From positions 48,363,676 through 48,427,675 of the forward strand of contig CM049311.1 in the NCBI GenBank assembly GCA_026874595.1: a stretch of DNA of 64,000 nt, given 5' to 3'. This document shows, piece by piece, positions 13,080 through 24,859 of the stretch. A program made the position numbers and the translations under genes. The first letter of the stretch is position 1; the number at the start of each line of letters is the position of its first letter. This stretch comes from Sipunculus nudus. Taxonomy: Eukaryota; Annelida; Sipuncula; Golfingiida; Sipunculidae. The notes beneath the pieces are model-generated. The model was not told where the DNA came from and searched no databases. It saw only the letters and a list, made by a program, of their open reading frames with translations.

Positions 13080-13280
13080 TGTGACAGGTGCTCCAGTGAG
13101 CCGCATCTTCCTGTATCGTCCACCAGGAACCCTGAAAAACAGAGAGCCAGAAGAAGCCTGACATAATTAGGAAATATCAAGCTTTTCACAGACTGGCCGT
13201 GTTTTTCAACCACTGTGCCATGCCTGCCCTCTAATGAGCCCCATATGAACAGCGGCATTTCTGCGGGGACCTGCTAATTC
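13080..13280. other. GC-richer block with a splice-acceptor-like site (minus)
   Basis: On the minus strand a CTGTTTTTCAG-like acceptor sits near 13130, followed by an open frame reading FLVDDTGRCGSLEHLSHC. It does not resemble the Reeler continuation expected after F-spondin exon 1 (VTL then a G-F-rich strand). It may be conserved regulatory DNA or a missed exon of unknown identity. Confidence 0.15.
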
Positions 13281-14699
13281 CACTTCTAGTGTCACTCAAG
13301 CCACTTGTATTGTCGTCAAGCCTACCCACTGAAAATACCCTATAAAGAAATCAAAATAAGACCATCAGAGGAAATTTTGATACAATAAAGAAAATAAGTT
13401 CTTGAAATGCCGTTTTGGCTTCCTCATTCCTTTACTTGACTGATCTGTCATTTTGGGGATTAATGCAGCTGTTGACCATAATACTGATCTTCTTACTGGC
13501 AGCAGTTTGTTATCCCTTCTGGAAACTAATTATCAGCAATACCAATAACCAGATCATTCTCTGAACTCCATAATTTCCTCTTTAAAGACATCCCCACGCT
13601 GCATCTCTTCACTCACAAACATTAACCCTTTACATTTCATGACCTTCTCCTTGAGTTATTAACTCTTTCCTCTTGATAAGTAGCTTCCCTATGTAAAAAA
13701 GCTCTGCCATTAACTCTTCATGATTTTATTCCTATTTGTACAATGACATTTTTTTCTCATTGATTCTCCTTAGAAATAGCACCAGGATACTTATCTAATA
13801 TTAATTTTTGCTCCCCAAGGTACACTTATATCCCTCACATTAACCACCAGAATCTTCCACATGTTATCTTTGAACCCTTTTGTGCCAATGTGCATTTATG
13901 TCATCAGCTCTTAAGTGACTCTGAGCATGCGTGTTATCTTCTGAGTGTTACCTCTTTTGTGACATTGTGCATTAATGTAATATTACAAGTGTAAACCATT
14001 TTGTGTATAAGTGCATTTATATGCTACCTAGTAAAAATTACCATTTAACCCAGTTTACACAAGCATCCAACATACACATCATCTGTAAGAAGCAATTTAT
14101 CGTTCCAATAATAGCTGTATCTTGCAGGGCATTATCCCTTCTTGTTTAATATAATCATCAAACATTAAAAGTATGTACATGCAATGAAATATGGTGTAAA
14201 AGTAACAACACAGTATGATGAGAAGATTAAAAATTATAATGTCATCAAAAATAGTTAAGAAAATTAGTCATGATTAATATTTAATATATAGACTTGTAGC
14301 ACTTGTAATCTTAAGGGATGTCATACACTCAAAGACAGTAAACTTGGAAATATTAAGGATTAGTATGTCATTTAAGATTTTATATCAGGACCAGGATACA
14401 TTAAAGATATCAGTTACAGATGAAAAATGACACCAGCAGGTATAAATAATATGCAGAAGACGGAAAAGTTAAAACACCAAGAGACAGTTCAGTAAATAAC
14501 ACTTACTAGGTTCTGGAATTAATGGAAGACAGGTTCACGCAAGAACAATAGAAATACCAACAAAATAACAACAGACTGAGAATAACAGACTGTTGAGGGC
14601 AAAGAAAGGCAGAAAAATGCCAATAGATTATCAGCAAAGGGTTAAATCTGCTTGGCTCAATAAAGTAGCTTTCCTAATACAGTACAGTTGAGGCAAAGA

Positions 14700-15050
14700 A
14701 GAGATAGTTGTGGGCTTCACTGTGCAGTAACCTTTACAAGTGGCCGGGCTCACCTGGAGACGTCAGTGTCACATAAAGATGGCTGAGCCACCTGCTACGA
14801 CTGCCACAGCCACTGATATTCTCATCCCTGTGGACCCAAAGACACAGGGCCCACAGTCATTAAGACAGCTTTATACAGCCAAGGTTAATACTGCAACTCT
14901 CCCTCCCTGAGGGGGAAGTGGAAAATCTGATACTCTCTAATAGCTCCAGATGGTTAAATGATCTGATGAGCCGGAGTGCCACGGGCATGATTGTGGTAGT
15001 GGTTCCTCTGTGGTCATCGAGACTGAGCGCAGGTAATAATGTACACACCC
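14700..15050. promoter_or_regulatory. Candidate intronic regulatory block
   Basis: This is GC-richer sequence with no repeat and no supported exon. It contains CTCCAGATGG (E-box-like), GGTTAAATGATC and AGATGGCTGAGCC. Conservation cannot be tested here. Confidence 0.25.
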
Positions 15051-17029
15051 ATGTTAATGGTCAAACAATTATTAGATGAACATCCCACCAAACCTATTGT
15101 TCTTTACAGTATTCTCAAATTAGCTGTAATCTGTATTAAAACATCTTTTGCAAAACAGAAATGTTATTTATTGAAAGATAATCGTTGAAGAAAACTGCCA
15201 TTTTACCTCTTAATGACTTAGACATTGCTGACAAAATATAAACAGACCTTAAACTGAATAAAAACAAAAGAATTACTTGGTGTAAAATCTACTTTTATAA
15301 ATGCATACATCTTGGTAATTTTCTGCTTATTATCAGTACAACAGCAATTTTACAGGTTTTAAATAGCCCATGCAATTCTACTGCACTATTATATAACCTG
15401 CACCAGGTAGTGAGGTGTTAATTTCCACCCTTGTCTGTTGGCAACTTCACACAAAGTGTTGAACAAATTTTGAGGAAATTTTGTGGGGTCTCTAGGTAAC
15501 ACCTAAGGATCAAACAATCCATGGTATTGAATATTTTGGATGTAATCTTATTAATCATCAACATATATTTCTTTAATTCAAACAATTCTTAAAATTGTTT
15601 GGCCATTCCTTGGTATTAGGGCCAAACTTTGTGAACCTGGATCACCTGTAAAAGTTCACCACTAGGTGACCAGGAAATTAGGATTTTGGTGGGGTATCCA
15701 TCTAGTCCTAGGACTACACACATCTACTATTTTTTTAAATACTTTCAACCTATGGGCTGGTAATGCTGTACTGAATTCTTTATAAATATTCCAAATTCTA
15801 TTATACTTTAATAAAGAATTAAAGATATATAAAAGATTTTTATATTTTATGGGTATTAAAACAAAATAAGTATCTTTATATCTGCAATATTTGCTTCAAT
15901 AGGGTTCACTTATTCCCAGAAGGTCCAGATAATACTTTAATTCTTGTTTAAATCAATAATATTAATAATTGCTTGATATTCCATATTTTCCATAAGTTAA
16001 TCATTAGATTTTCCTACCATAAACCCTGCAACTATAATTGTAGCATGGGTTCCAGTAATTTAATCAGCTTCAAATTCAGGATGAAATATGAAATGAAGTT
16101 TCAAATAAAACAAAAGCTTAATACTTCATAAATAAATTGAAAAGAAAAAAAATAATCTTAAATGGAAAGACCTTGCTTCAGGTTCCTTTAAATATCCAGA
16201 AAAATGATGTTGTTACAAAATTGAAGTCCACAATATTGTCTCTTATTCACTTAATGCATTTTTTTTGTCTGTGAAAGCAATGAAGAAAATTAGGTTTGTC
16301 TGTTTTAGTATGAACCTCCTAGAAGATATTATAATTCATCCTTGGGTTATTTATATGTTGAGAGTTTAACATAATACAAAGTCACTAACATAAGTATGAT
16401 ATCTACAATGTTTTACCTGCAATTTCATTCTGATAAAAAATAATAAAATATCAATTAAAAAAATAAAATAAATTTTCTGTAATATTTCCTCAATACACCA
16501 GTAGATGACATATGCATTGTAATAGGTGCTTCAGAAATCATATTAATCCAATTAGCCAGCTGGAAACCACAAATGAGAAATGTTTTAAATTAATTTAATA
16601 TAAAAGAAAATTGTTCATTTTGTGATTACTTGCACCAAAGGAAAGTGATCAATTATAATGGGAAACTTGCATTACAGAAGCTGAATGCATGCTGGTCTCT
16701 TAATAACCCACATACACAAAATGTAAATGAGCAAAGTTTAATTGCTAAGCAATTAGAACTCTGAATAAATTCAATAAAATATTATAAAATATTTGATTCA
16801 ACATAATGTTCAATTATAATTGTTTACTTCAAAGAAAAACCTTTGAAAGTATGCATGTTTACATAATTAAAGGATTTTGGTTTTGTCGGTTGTGGAACAA
16901 GTTATTTATTATGGTTTGCACTGTCCAACACTGTCACTACGAGGAAACCAAATATCAGTTACTACCCATGTGCCTCAGTTAGTGAACACATGTAAAGATT
17001 AATGTATAGCAAAGTGCTTTGTGATAGGC

Positions 17030-17660
17030 TGATAAATAGCAAAGACTGGACAGCCCCTAGGTAGAGCTAGTTCCGACAGTGGCTCTGGTCTGCTTGCAGC
17101 CCCAACTTGTGACAGACTTCAGTTAGCAGGGTCAACCTCTGACCCGGGAAACCGACATACACATCAGCAAGATAAATACATCCTGCATGTTTGTAACCAG
17201 ATAGACATCGTAGACCCGAAACAAGACACCGCGGACAGCTGGTCCAACTCCAGCACTGCAAACTGCTAAAAGTTTCACTAAGGCTAACGAGATGTGTGTC
17301 AGTTAGTAAAGATCTTTACAGTGCAAACCCTTCCCACAGTGGGATCCCCTGTTTGACGTGCAAGTCGGTATTTGCCTCTCAAACTTGTCCACATGTTTTT
17401 CTTTGCAACACCCTTGCAGTGCTATTTGCAGATGCTCATGTTACTGATGTAACTTATGATTGGTCTACAAATTAAATGCCAACTAGTACTAAAAGCTGAC
17501 GATTGCTGTCATTTGTATCTCGCTCCTTTTCATGCTTCGCGTCTCAATTAAACATGTCGTTAGAAGTATTGATGTTTAGCAAGCCACGTTACATGGTTTA
17601 ACAACTTTTCAACACCGCCGCGGCGCTGAAACCTGTTCCTGAAATCAATATGTGAAAAGT
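17030..17660. promoter_or_regulatory. Intron-1 start, GC-richer candidate regulatory DNA
   Basis: This lies immediately downstream of exon 1 on the minus strand and is richer in GC and CpG than the deeper intron. A 64-codon minus frame (17067-17261) has cysteines but no matching domain or good splice pair. First-intron regulatory sequence is plausible but inferred. Confidence 0.25.
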
Positions 17661-17714
17661 ACACCCGGTTAAAATATTTGAAATCGACATCATATACAAT
17701 TTCATGTTACTTAC

Positions 17715-17901
17715 CTGTATATACTTGTTCTGGTGTGTATTTCTCTGGATTTCCCGCTATTTTTATTCTAAATCCGTTGTCTCCAGGTGTGCGACTGGCG
17801 GTAGTTTTCGGAGCGTCTCTCTGGCAAATATCTTGTGTATTACTTCCATACACCGCAATACCAATCAGTGACAATAAAATAAGTGGCTGAAAAAAAGCCA
17901 T
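17715..17901 (-). CDS. SPON1: F-spondin-like coding exon 1 (signal peptide + Reeler start)
   Basis: The ATG at 17899-17901 has a strong context (GTGCACC before ATGG). The first ~19 residues, MAFFQPLILLSLIGIAVYG, form a hydrophobic secretion signal. They are followed by a Cys and a segment containing TPGDNGFRIKI and PEKYTPEQVYT, which resembles the start of the Reeler (reelin N-terminal) domain of F-spondin/spondin-1, a secreted matrix protein with Reeler, spondin and thrombospondin type-1 domains. The exon ends after 62 codons plus one base at CAG|GTAAGT (phase 1). A following TN would make Val, matching the usual Y-T-V-T-L strand. Other Reeler proteins (for example insect defence-type) are possible, because the spondin and TSR domains lie outside the window. 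Confidence 0.7.
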
Positions 17902-18990
17902 GGTGCACTTTTTACATTATCCGCAGGTTGAAATATTCCTGTTGTATTGACATAAGCTGTTATCCGTAACACGTTTAAAGGGAATGAGGCAAGTACGACT
18001 GTTGCGCAGTATCACTGACATCAAAGTGCACTCAGTCAGCGCTACAACATCGATGTCAGCGACACGCGGGCTGTTCCACAAAATAGTGCCGCAGTACTGT
18101 GGATCTGTTCCATGCACCAGCCTAGGCCTGGCTGCCAGCATGCGTGCATTGCTTGTCCAGCATCTTCAATCAGTGGCTGTCAAACATGCCTTAGCAGTCT
18201 GTCGAGCCGATTGGTGCCAATTACTTCGCGCGTGGATACCTGGTTAAATTGTTTTCACAGGCGGTATTGAAGAAGTGCAGATATATAGTAACTGTAGATC
18301 GGTTCTCAGCCCGTGTGCCTGTTCATTTAGCAGTAGCTACTGTGTGCTCCTCCAAGTTGGCGCTCCGGCCAGCCGTGCCTTCACTAAGCCATGCAAATAC
18401 CTCTTTGAGTCTATTAACTTTCGGTGAGGTGTCTAAGAACCAAGCAGAGTGCACGATTTAGTCTAAACTAATAAAATCTACCATAGATGGAATCTCAAAT
18501 ACACGTGAATTAGTGCGAATGTCATGATTTTCTACATGGCGGCTTCGTTATTTCATTTGGGACTGGATAAGTGAAGGGAATTGGCATTGATTCTGAGCCC
18601 AGATACAGTCTCCGCTTTGCTCGTTGACTGAACTCAATTTTAACAGTAATAAGGGGTCCGGCCCGGGGGTCACTCTATGATACTGATCTCATCCACGAGG
18701 GGGCCGCCCGCTGGAAGCATGTGTGTGCTACTTGTTGGGGACAGGGGCGTGTACCAGAGAAAAATTGCCTCGCAGTACGGGTTATTCCAATATCAGGGTT
18801 TATTCAATCTGCCGCCACGGCCAGATCTCATCTATTTCTATAGAAACTGATTTATCCCTGCCGTTTATATGACCAACATGAAGACTTATTTGTATGTTCT
18901 GTACGCTCCATTCAGAATTCTTGCCCAGGGCGGTTTGTGCTGTAGAATTTAACATGTTCTTACGCAGAGAAATTTTTTCCTACTTTAAAC
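17902..18990 (-). promoter_or_regulatory. Putative 5' UTR/promoter region of the F-spondin-like gene
   Basis: This lies directly upstream of the minus-strand start codon and is richer in GC and CpG than most of the window. It contains ACATGGCGGC near 18535-18544, which resembles the YY1 site common near animal transcription starts. No TATA box or start site can be fixed from sequence alone. Short open frames on both strands here have no recognisable content. Confidence 0.4.
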
Positions 18991-19029
18991 AAAATGCTGT
19001 TCATTATATTATTCTATAGGCCTAATCTT

Positions 19030-19031
<2 letters not shown>

Positions 19032-19071
<40 letters not shown>
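19032..19071 (+). repeat. (CT)n microsatellite
   Basis: This is an uninterrupted CT dinucleotide run of about 20 repeats. Confidence 0.97.
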
Positions 19072-19073
<2 letters not shown>

Positions 19074-19084
19074 GATATATTTAG

Positions 19085-19812
19085 AATGAGTGTAGCCGTG
19101 TTAGTCTTTCAGTGTAGAAAAAAAGGTAAAGACTTTCCAACGGAAAGATATTAGTTATTACATAAATTGCCGTTACGCAGAAAAAAAATTGCCTTTCCGC
19201 TAAAGATGCCTCCTACCATCATATCAAACTTTTAGTCACGCTTCGCTCAGAGTGCATTATAAGTTTTTGCCATCCTACATGTCATCCGACATGCACACGT
19301 GCACGCAACAAGAACTGTTTTCAATAGTAATTTTCACTTACATATCAAAAACATTATTGTGCAGAGAAAAGGCATAAGGAAATATTGGAGATGAGGGCCT
19401 AAATGCGAGGGGAGTACAAGAAATTATAAACCATTTTTATACGAAAATATAGGAAACATAGGGAGTCGGTGGAAGAACGGTAAAACATTAATAACTCTAA
19501 AGATGTTAAATTATAAAAAGACAGAAAATAAAAGAAAAAATTATCACTAGGAATTCTGAAATTAATAAATTAAATGTTTGCGACAAACTGGTTTATGTCA
19601 TGTTTGTTACTATACTAATCTGCTAGTATTTTTGAAAACATCTAGATGTTTACCTTTCCAACGGATTGGTACAAAATGAAAAATGCTTACCGTGCAAGTG
19701 TTTGCATGTCTGAGACAGGCGGAAAGGCGTTACCTACTTAGCGTAGACTTACTGTTTATTTTGTTCACGAGCTTTTGAAGCTATAGCTTAGAGCTCCTTC
19801 ATCAGTGGCAAG
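19085..19812 (-). mobile_element. Penelope-like element remnant with hammerhead-like motif
   Basis: Read on the minus strand, the segment begins with CTGATGA (19799-19805), then GAGCTCTAAGCTATAGCTTC, AAAAGCTCGTGAAC, AAATAAACAGTAAGTCT. It ends near 19113-19092 with AGACTAACACGGCTACACTC. This order (CTGATGA, AGCT-rich stem, GAAA-GCT, AATAAA, then ACTAACACGGCTAC) is one I recall from Penelope-like retroelement terminal repeats, which can carry hammerhead ribozymes. Here the GAAA core box reads AAAA, so the ribozyme is probably inactive. No reverse-transcriptase frame remains. The class assignment is from memory of the motif, not from a search. Confidence 0.45.
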
Positions 19813-19994
19813 TATAAAATTTTGTAATCATAAATTATGTTTATTTCTGAAGGATGCATATATGCATGATGAAGGTAAAGAAGAAAAATTAGTCATATTA
19901 AAATATCTAATTACCAGTTACATTAACTTGCCAGCCCAAAGTTTAAATTTAAACAATTATATAATCAAAATCTAGCTACATGGAAATTATTCAC

Positions 19995-20130
19995 TTTCAG
20001 GTTGCAACACACGCACCGACCATGCACCTGAGGACGCACGCGTGCACAAGGGTATATAAAATGTCGGTTGTAATGGTGATACATTCGATATGTGGCACTT
20101 GATAATGATTAATCATGTCATTTCACTGCT
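19995..20130 (+). repeat. Copy A of a diverged local duplication (partner 21066-21190)
   Basis: Both copies share CACCTGAG, ACGC/GCGTGCACAAGGGTATAT, TGTGGCACT and GATCATGT/AATCATGT in the same order and orientation. Copy A sits 5' of copy B (20261-20365), whereas the partner sits 3' of copy B'. Confidence 0.6.
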
Positions 20131-20260
20131 GCATCATTAGAATTTTAAAAAATTAAATACTCATTTTCTTAAAAATCCCTTGAGAGAGTGGACACAATAG
20201 TGAAATACTGTCAACAAAAACAAATGTATCGAGTCAGAGCGCGCAGAAAGCTGGTATAAC

Positions 20261-20326
20261 CGCGCTGACTCACACCCAAGATGTACCTTCTGCACTGAAT
20301 CATTTGTTGAAATGTTATATATACCA

Positions 20327-20365
<39 letters not shown>
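20261..20365 (+). repeat. Copy B of local duplication, ending in (TA)n
   Basis: About 68 bp beginning CGCGCTGACTCACACCCAAG and running to ATATACCAG is repeated almost identically at 20862. Each copy is followed by a TA microsatellite (about 18 repeats here). Confidence 0.9.
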
Positions 20366-20370
<5 letters not shown>

Positions 20371-20861
20371 ATCACCCAAATCCTCTGCTATATTATCATT
20401 TAATATGTCATGTTAATCAATCATTTCATTAAATTTTTAATTGAATTAAATTGAGAGCCTTTCCGTGATGTTCTAAAACAAGTTAGTAAAAAGTGCATGA
20501 ATTTCGAAGATTTCCCAGACACTTTACATCGTTACTGAAAATACTGTTATTAAAAACACTTAAAATTGTTTCTTCTGTCTTTAAGTAAAAAGGCTGTTCT
20601 TCGTTGGATTCGTTTTCATCAATAATATTAATGCATCAGCGCTTGACGTGCACCGAAGCTGAGCATGTCCATTTCACTCATCGACGGCGCCCCCTTCGGG
20701 AGGCTAATAGAACTAATCCAAACCTCAAATGACGACTCCCACCTTGCAAATTACTTTATCTCAGAGTTGACTCTCTCCTGTTTATTTAATTCAAACAATG
20801 GGAAAAGAATTTATAATCACCACCAAAGATCTATAAGATCTGTAATTTCGAGTTTGCTCAT

Positions 20862-20927
20862 CGCGCTGACTCACACCCAAGATGTACCTTCTGCACTGAA
20901 TCATTTGTTGAAATGTTATATATACCA

Positions 20928-20993
<66 letters not shown>
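20862..20993 (+). repeat. Copy B' of local duplication, ending in (TA)n
   Basis: This is a near-identical partner of 20261-20365. Its TA tract is longer (about 32 repeats, 20929-20993). Frames containing repeated IY residues on both strands come from the TA tract. Confidence 0.9.
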
Positions 20994-20995
<2 letters not shown>

Positions 20996-21065
20996 TGACC
21001 TGAAAAAAAGGGTAAATTTAAAGCAACAAACGTGGCAACAAGTAGGCCTCAGTATCGGCTGCACT

Positions 21066-21190
21066 GGCATTCTTTGAGACGCATGCCAACCACCTGAGCA
21101 CGCGCGCGCGTGCACAAGGGTATATCGGGTGTCCCGTTGCCATGGTAATACGCTCTGTGGCACTCGACAATTATTGATCATGTGATCACG
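21066..21190 (+). repeat. Copy A' of a diverged local duplication
   Basis: This is the partner of 19995-20130. It shares CACCTGAGCACGCGCGCG, TGCACAAGGGTATAT and TGTGGCACTCGA. Confidence 0.6.
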
Positions 21191-21825
21191 CAGCAGCGTG
21201 TCGGCGTTATTATAATTAAAATCCCAGCTGGTTTTTCTGATTAATCTCCAGTTAATTGTGGATGAAAAATAGATCGTTGACCACACGACAATCGGGTTGC
21301 ATTGATCCCATGGCGCCCCGTCTTATGTGATGGGCCGTGCGTTTCCAATCTTTTGTAACAGATGATTACATTTTACCTGTTTGTCCTTGCTCTGTGAAAG
21401 GAAGCAAAACTATAACTTCTTCTATTGTTCTCTTAAAAAGAGACCAACGACATTCAACAAGGGAAACACAATAGAGACATGCATGAAAGAGTTAAGTCAC
21501 GTGATGGCATCCACGCCAACATGCACGGTTTTCCTTGAAATGCTTCTGCATATTTTGAAATGGCATGACGGCATGAATAACAGTGCAATAAAATATTGGT
21601 TTTATTAACTTATAACAGGTACAAAGACATTCACACAGGCCTATCTTTGGATGATACATGTATTTGTACATGTGTATGCATGAATGTATGCATGTCTGAC
21701 GCATGGTTGCTGCATACACTTTATTTTTACCATTTTGATGATAAAGTTATTTTTAGAGGCACAGTATAAAAAAAACATGTTCAGTATATATACCTACCTT
21801 TACTCGTTCAAGATACACCGACAAA

Positions 21826-22505
21826 AAATATCATTTAGCTAAAACAGAAATGCCTGTGGATCTATATCATTAAACTGAAACGGAAATGCCTGTGCATGCA
21901 TCTATATATCTTTAAACTAAAACGGAAATACCTTAATTTACATCTATATATCTTTAATCTGAAACGGAAATGCTTGTGCATCTATATCTTTAAAATGAAA
22001 CGGAAATGCCTGTGCATCTATATCTTTAAACTGAAACGGAAATGTCTGTGCATCTATATCTTTAAACTGAAACAAAAATGCCTGTACATGCATCTATATA
22101 TCTTTAAACTAAAACGGAAATACCTGTGCATCTATATCTTTAATCTGAAACGAAAATGCCTGTGTGTCTATATCTTTAAACTGAAACAAAAATGCCTGTA
22201 CATGCATCTATATCTTTAAACTAAAACGGAAATACCTTTACATCTATATCTTTAATCTGAAACGGAAATGCCTGCATGTGCATCTATATCTTTAATCTGA
22301 AACGGAAATGCCTGTGTGTCTATATATCTTTAATCTGAAACGAAAATGCCTGTGTGTCTATATCTTTTATCTGAAACGGAAATGCCTGCATGTGCATCTA
22401 TATCTTTAAACTGAAACGGAAATGCCTGTGCATCTATATCTTTAATCTGAAACGAAAATGCCTGTGTGTCTATATCTTTAAACTGAAACGGAAATGCCTT
22501 TGCAC
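21826..22505 (+). repeat. ~36-bp minisatellite (about 17 copies)
   Basis: The unit is roughly CTATATCTTTAAACTGAAAC followed by GGAAATGCCTGTGCAT, with indel variants adding CATG or AT. The period is a multiple of three, so a plus frame reads repeated KLKRKCLCIYIF and a minus frame reads repeated FPFQFKDIDAQA. Both are best explained by the repeat and not by selection for protein. Confidence 0.92.
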
Positions 22506-23690
22506 CATACGTGTAGTTACATTTAATTCTAAAAAATAAGACCATTAATGTGAATGAATAATATATTAAAATCTTATAAAAGAAAATAAGGGAATGTTAA
22601 AATAAGGAAGAACAAAAAATCAAGACATAACAACTACAGAGGTTCCACAGAAAAAATTTAAAATCGATAAACAAAAATAAATACCTCTGTTATGTACATA
22701 TGTTCATGCACGTATGGATGTTTGATTGTATATATTTTTCAGATTCGGGGGTGTTTGTAACGAAAGGTGGTATAGAGAAAACTGTGCCGCATTTTATGAT
22801 GTATTCATTTTATCATATAAAGCTTGAAAACTTGTAGAATTTTGTTCATAAAGTATGGGATCAGAAACATATTTCAACTGGAAGCACCATTCCCTTTTTG
22901 ACATACAGATGTTCACGACCTTTCTGAAATTGTGTTCCCACATGTAATAGATATTTGACCCTGCGTGCAAATCCCCTAGTGTTTTGATAAATTTGGCAGC
23001 TGCTGCATGTGCTAGCCGTTAGTCAGCCTACATGCATGCCAGAATGGTGGTATACGTTGTTGTCTGATATATACTCATTATTAACAACTGACACTATGAA
23101 TGGATTTGTCAGTTTATTTCTTTTATTCTACTAATTTTTATTTAAAGAAAATGGTTAAAAAGACTGAACGCAGACAAAAAGAGCGGCACCAAAGTGAAGA
23201 AAGATGCTTGATATCAGCTCAGAATACCTGGGAAGAGTCTTCAAAAACCTTTGCAGTTTGCGCATGCGCCAGGTCAGAAGACTTCTCTGAACGTCAATTT
23301 TTTTATTACAGCAAATAGAGACGTAGCTTATTGACAGGTCGTGCCGGCATTTCCCCTTGACATGATTACATTATGAGCAAAGTATCCTTAAAGTGTCAAC
23401 CTGATCGACACCCCTCTCTCAGTTATCCAATGAAGACTTGTTTCTCTGACTCTCAAAGAACGAGTGGTCTGGAGTTTTATTGGTGAGGTAATTGTCGGCG
23501 CCACCCCGTGTCCAAAAACAGAAAAAAAATTGTCCTCGTGAACAAAGAGAGGGTGTTCATCTACTTATCATAGATTTACAGAATTGTCAAATTTACAGAA
23601 ACTTCTTGCAATAGTACATCACGCGCTGAGCTTTAAAAGCGAAAGAGGGACATTATGCGGTTACATATACCGTGAATATTTATATATATC

Positions 23691-23930
23691 AGGGCCTGGA
23701 CAGCTTAGTGGTAAAACGCTTGGCTCTCTCCGCTGGCGACCCGGGTTTGATCCCCGGCGTGGCTATGAGAGTGGGTTGTAGTTGCCCGTCCGAGGCCGGT
23801 GGTTTTCTCTGGGTACTCCGGTTTCCTCCACCCCTGCAGACTACCGAACGCCATCACCGGAGCCATATGGAGAGTGTCTCGATTAGTTATAATAACTATT
23901 TGTACAATCCATGTAAAATAAATAAGTTTG
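23691..23930 (+). mobile_element. tRNA-derived SINE with V-type central domain
   Basis: The head carries pol III promoter-like boxes: A box GGACAGCTTAGTGGTAAAAC (about 23698-23717) and B box GGGTTTGATCC (about 23743-23753). Downstream, GTGGTTTTCTCTGGGTACTC then CGGTTTCCTCCACC matches my recollection of the conserved domain of the V-SINE superfamily, which has molluscan members (RUDI). The A+T-rich tail ends near 23930. The flanks ATTTATATATATCA and ATTTATATCA may be imperfect target duplications. Overlapping open frames are artefacts. Confidence 0.8.
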
Positions 23931-24588
23931 TATTTATATCAATTGGCAGTTCTCCATTGAAGTGTTATCGATACTTGCCAACCAAACTAAATACCTTTCG
24001 GCCTTTGCCCAGCCCATGCTTATACCGTGCATGCAAGGTCAGTTGGTGAAAACTTAAATTGCGAAAGTACAGTTTGAAAGTCGGCGAATGTTGGTTTAAA
24101 TTCATATCCCAAAAGTCTGCATGGATGGAAATTTCTCCCTACTAACTTCATAAAATCCCTAACCCATATACACTTTTTAAATTTGTAAATCTAAAATAAG
24201 ATCTGTTTCGGCTGGCTTTTGGTGATTAATAATAAAATTATATGCATCGGCATTATCTGATCTTCAGTCTGTTCAATAAGCCTGCCCATCTGTTGGTCAT
24301 ACTTTTATTTTCTTCTACTCTTTTAACAACAATTCGTTCGCTTACAGCTTTATATACCCATTCACGCATCCTTTGATGCACATTATAGGTTTCGCTCTTT
24401 TGAAGCAAACGCTTTTCGTGCATGTGTAGCAGGTACAAACATTAATTGTCTCATCCCATTGCAACACGCTTTATTCCGATTCGTTCTGCTGTGCATCAAC
24501 GTTCATTTGTGGATTACTCAGCAAGTACAAACATTGAGCCAATACAAACATTGAGCCAGTACAAACATTGAGCCAGTGTATATATGGA

Positions 24589-24590
<2 letters not shown>

Positions 24591-24657
<67 letters not shown>
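24591..24657 (+). repeat. (TA)n microsatellite
   Basis: This is an uninterrupted TA run of about 32 repeats, near the dispersed repeat at 24860-25130. Confidence 0.97.
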
Positions 24658-24661
<4 letters not shown>

Positions 24662-24859
24662 TCTTCTAATTGAGTGCATAATTTTACTGGATTGCAGGAT
24701 GGACTATATATTTGTTAGGTTTTTTACGTGTATTGGTCAGTGTTATATGGTGGTAGGAATTGGCTGTCAATTCATGCATGTTCGATGATTGTATGACATA
24801 AAACGACCGATAATTGATTATTGATCGATTAGTTTATGCACCTTCTATATAACCTTAAA

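Larger units (their letters stand above)
1..17714 (-). other. Partial first intron of the F-spondin-like gene
   Basis: This interval lies downstream, on the minus strand, of the exon-1 donor at 17711-17714. I found no second exon with a convincing acceptor that continues the Reeler domain in phase 1, so the intron probably runs past the window edge. The longest frames here (for example minus-strand frames at 2545-2850 and 12908-13258) have no recognisable domain and are judged to be chance frames. Repeats and candidate regulatory blocks inside it are listed separately. Stretches not listed (for example 2900-3600, 6130-8900, 14060-14700, 15060-17030) show only AT-rich unique-looking DNA. Confidence 0.5.

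Noticed and set aside
12908-13258. F-spondin exon 2 candidate on the minus strand
   Set aside because: An acceptor-like site exists near 13130, but the residues that follow do not match a Reeler strand and there is no clear donor.
17067-17261. Cys-rich minus-strand frame as an exon of the F-spondin-like gene
   Set aside because: It lacks a matching acceptor/donor pair and phase, and resembles no Reeler or spondin segment.
21896-22545. Open frames with repeated KLKRKCLCIYIF or FPFQFKDIDAQA residues as a repeat protein
   Set aside because: They are explained by the 36-bp minisatellite period; unit variants include indels that break the frame, and there is no start or splice context.
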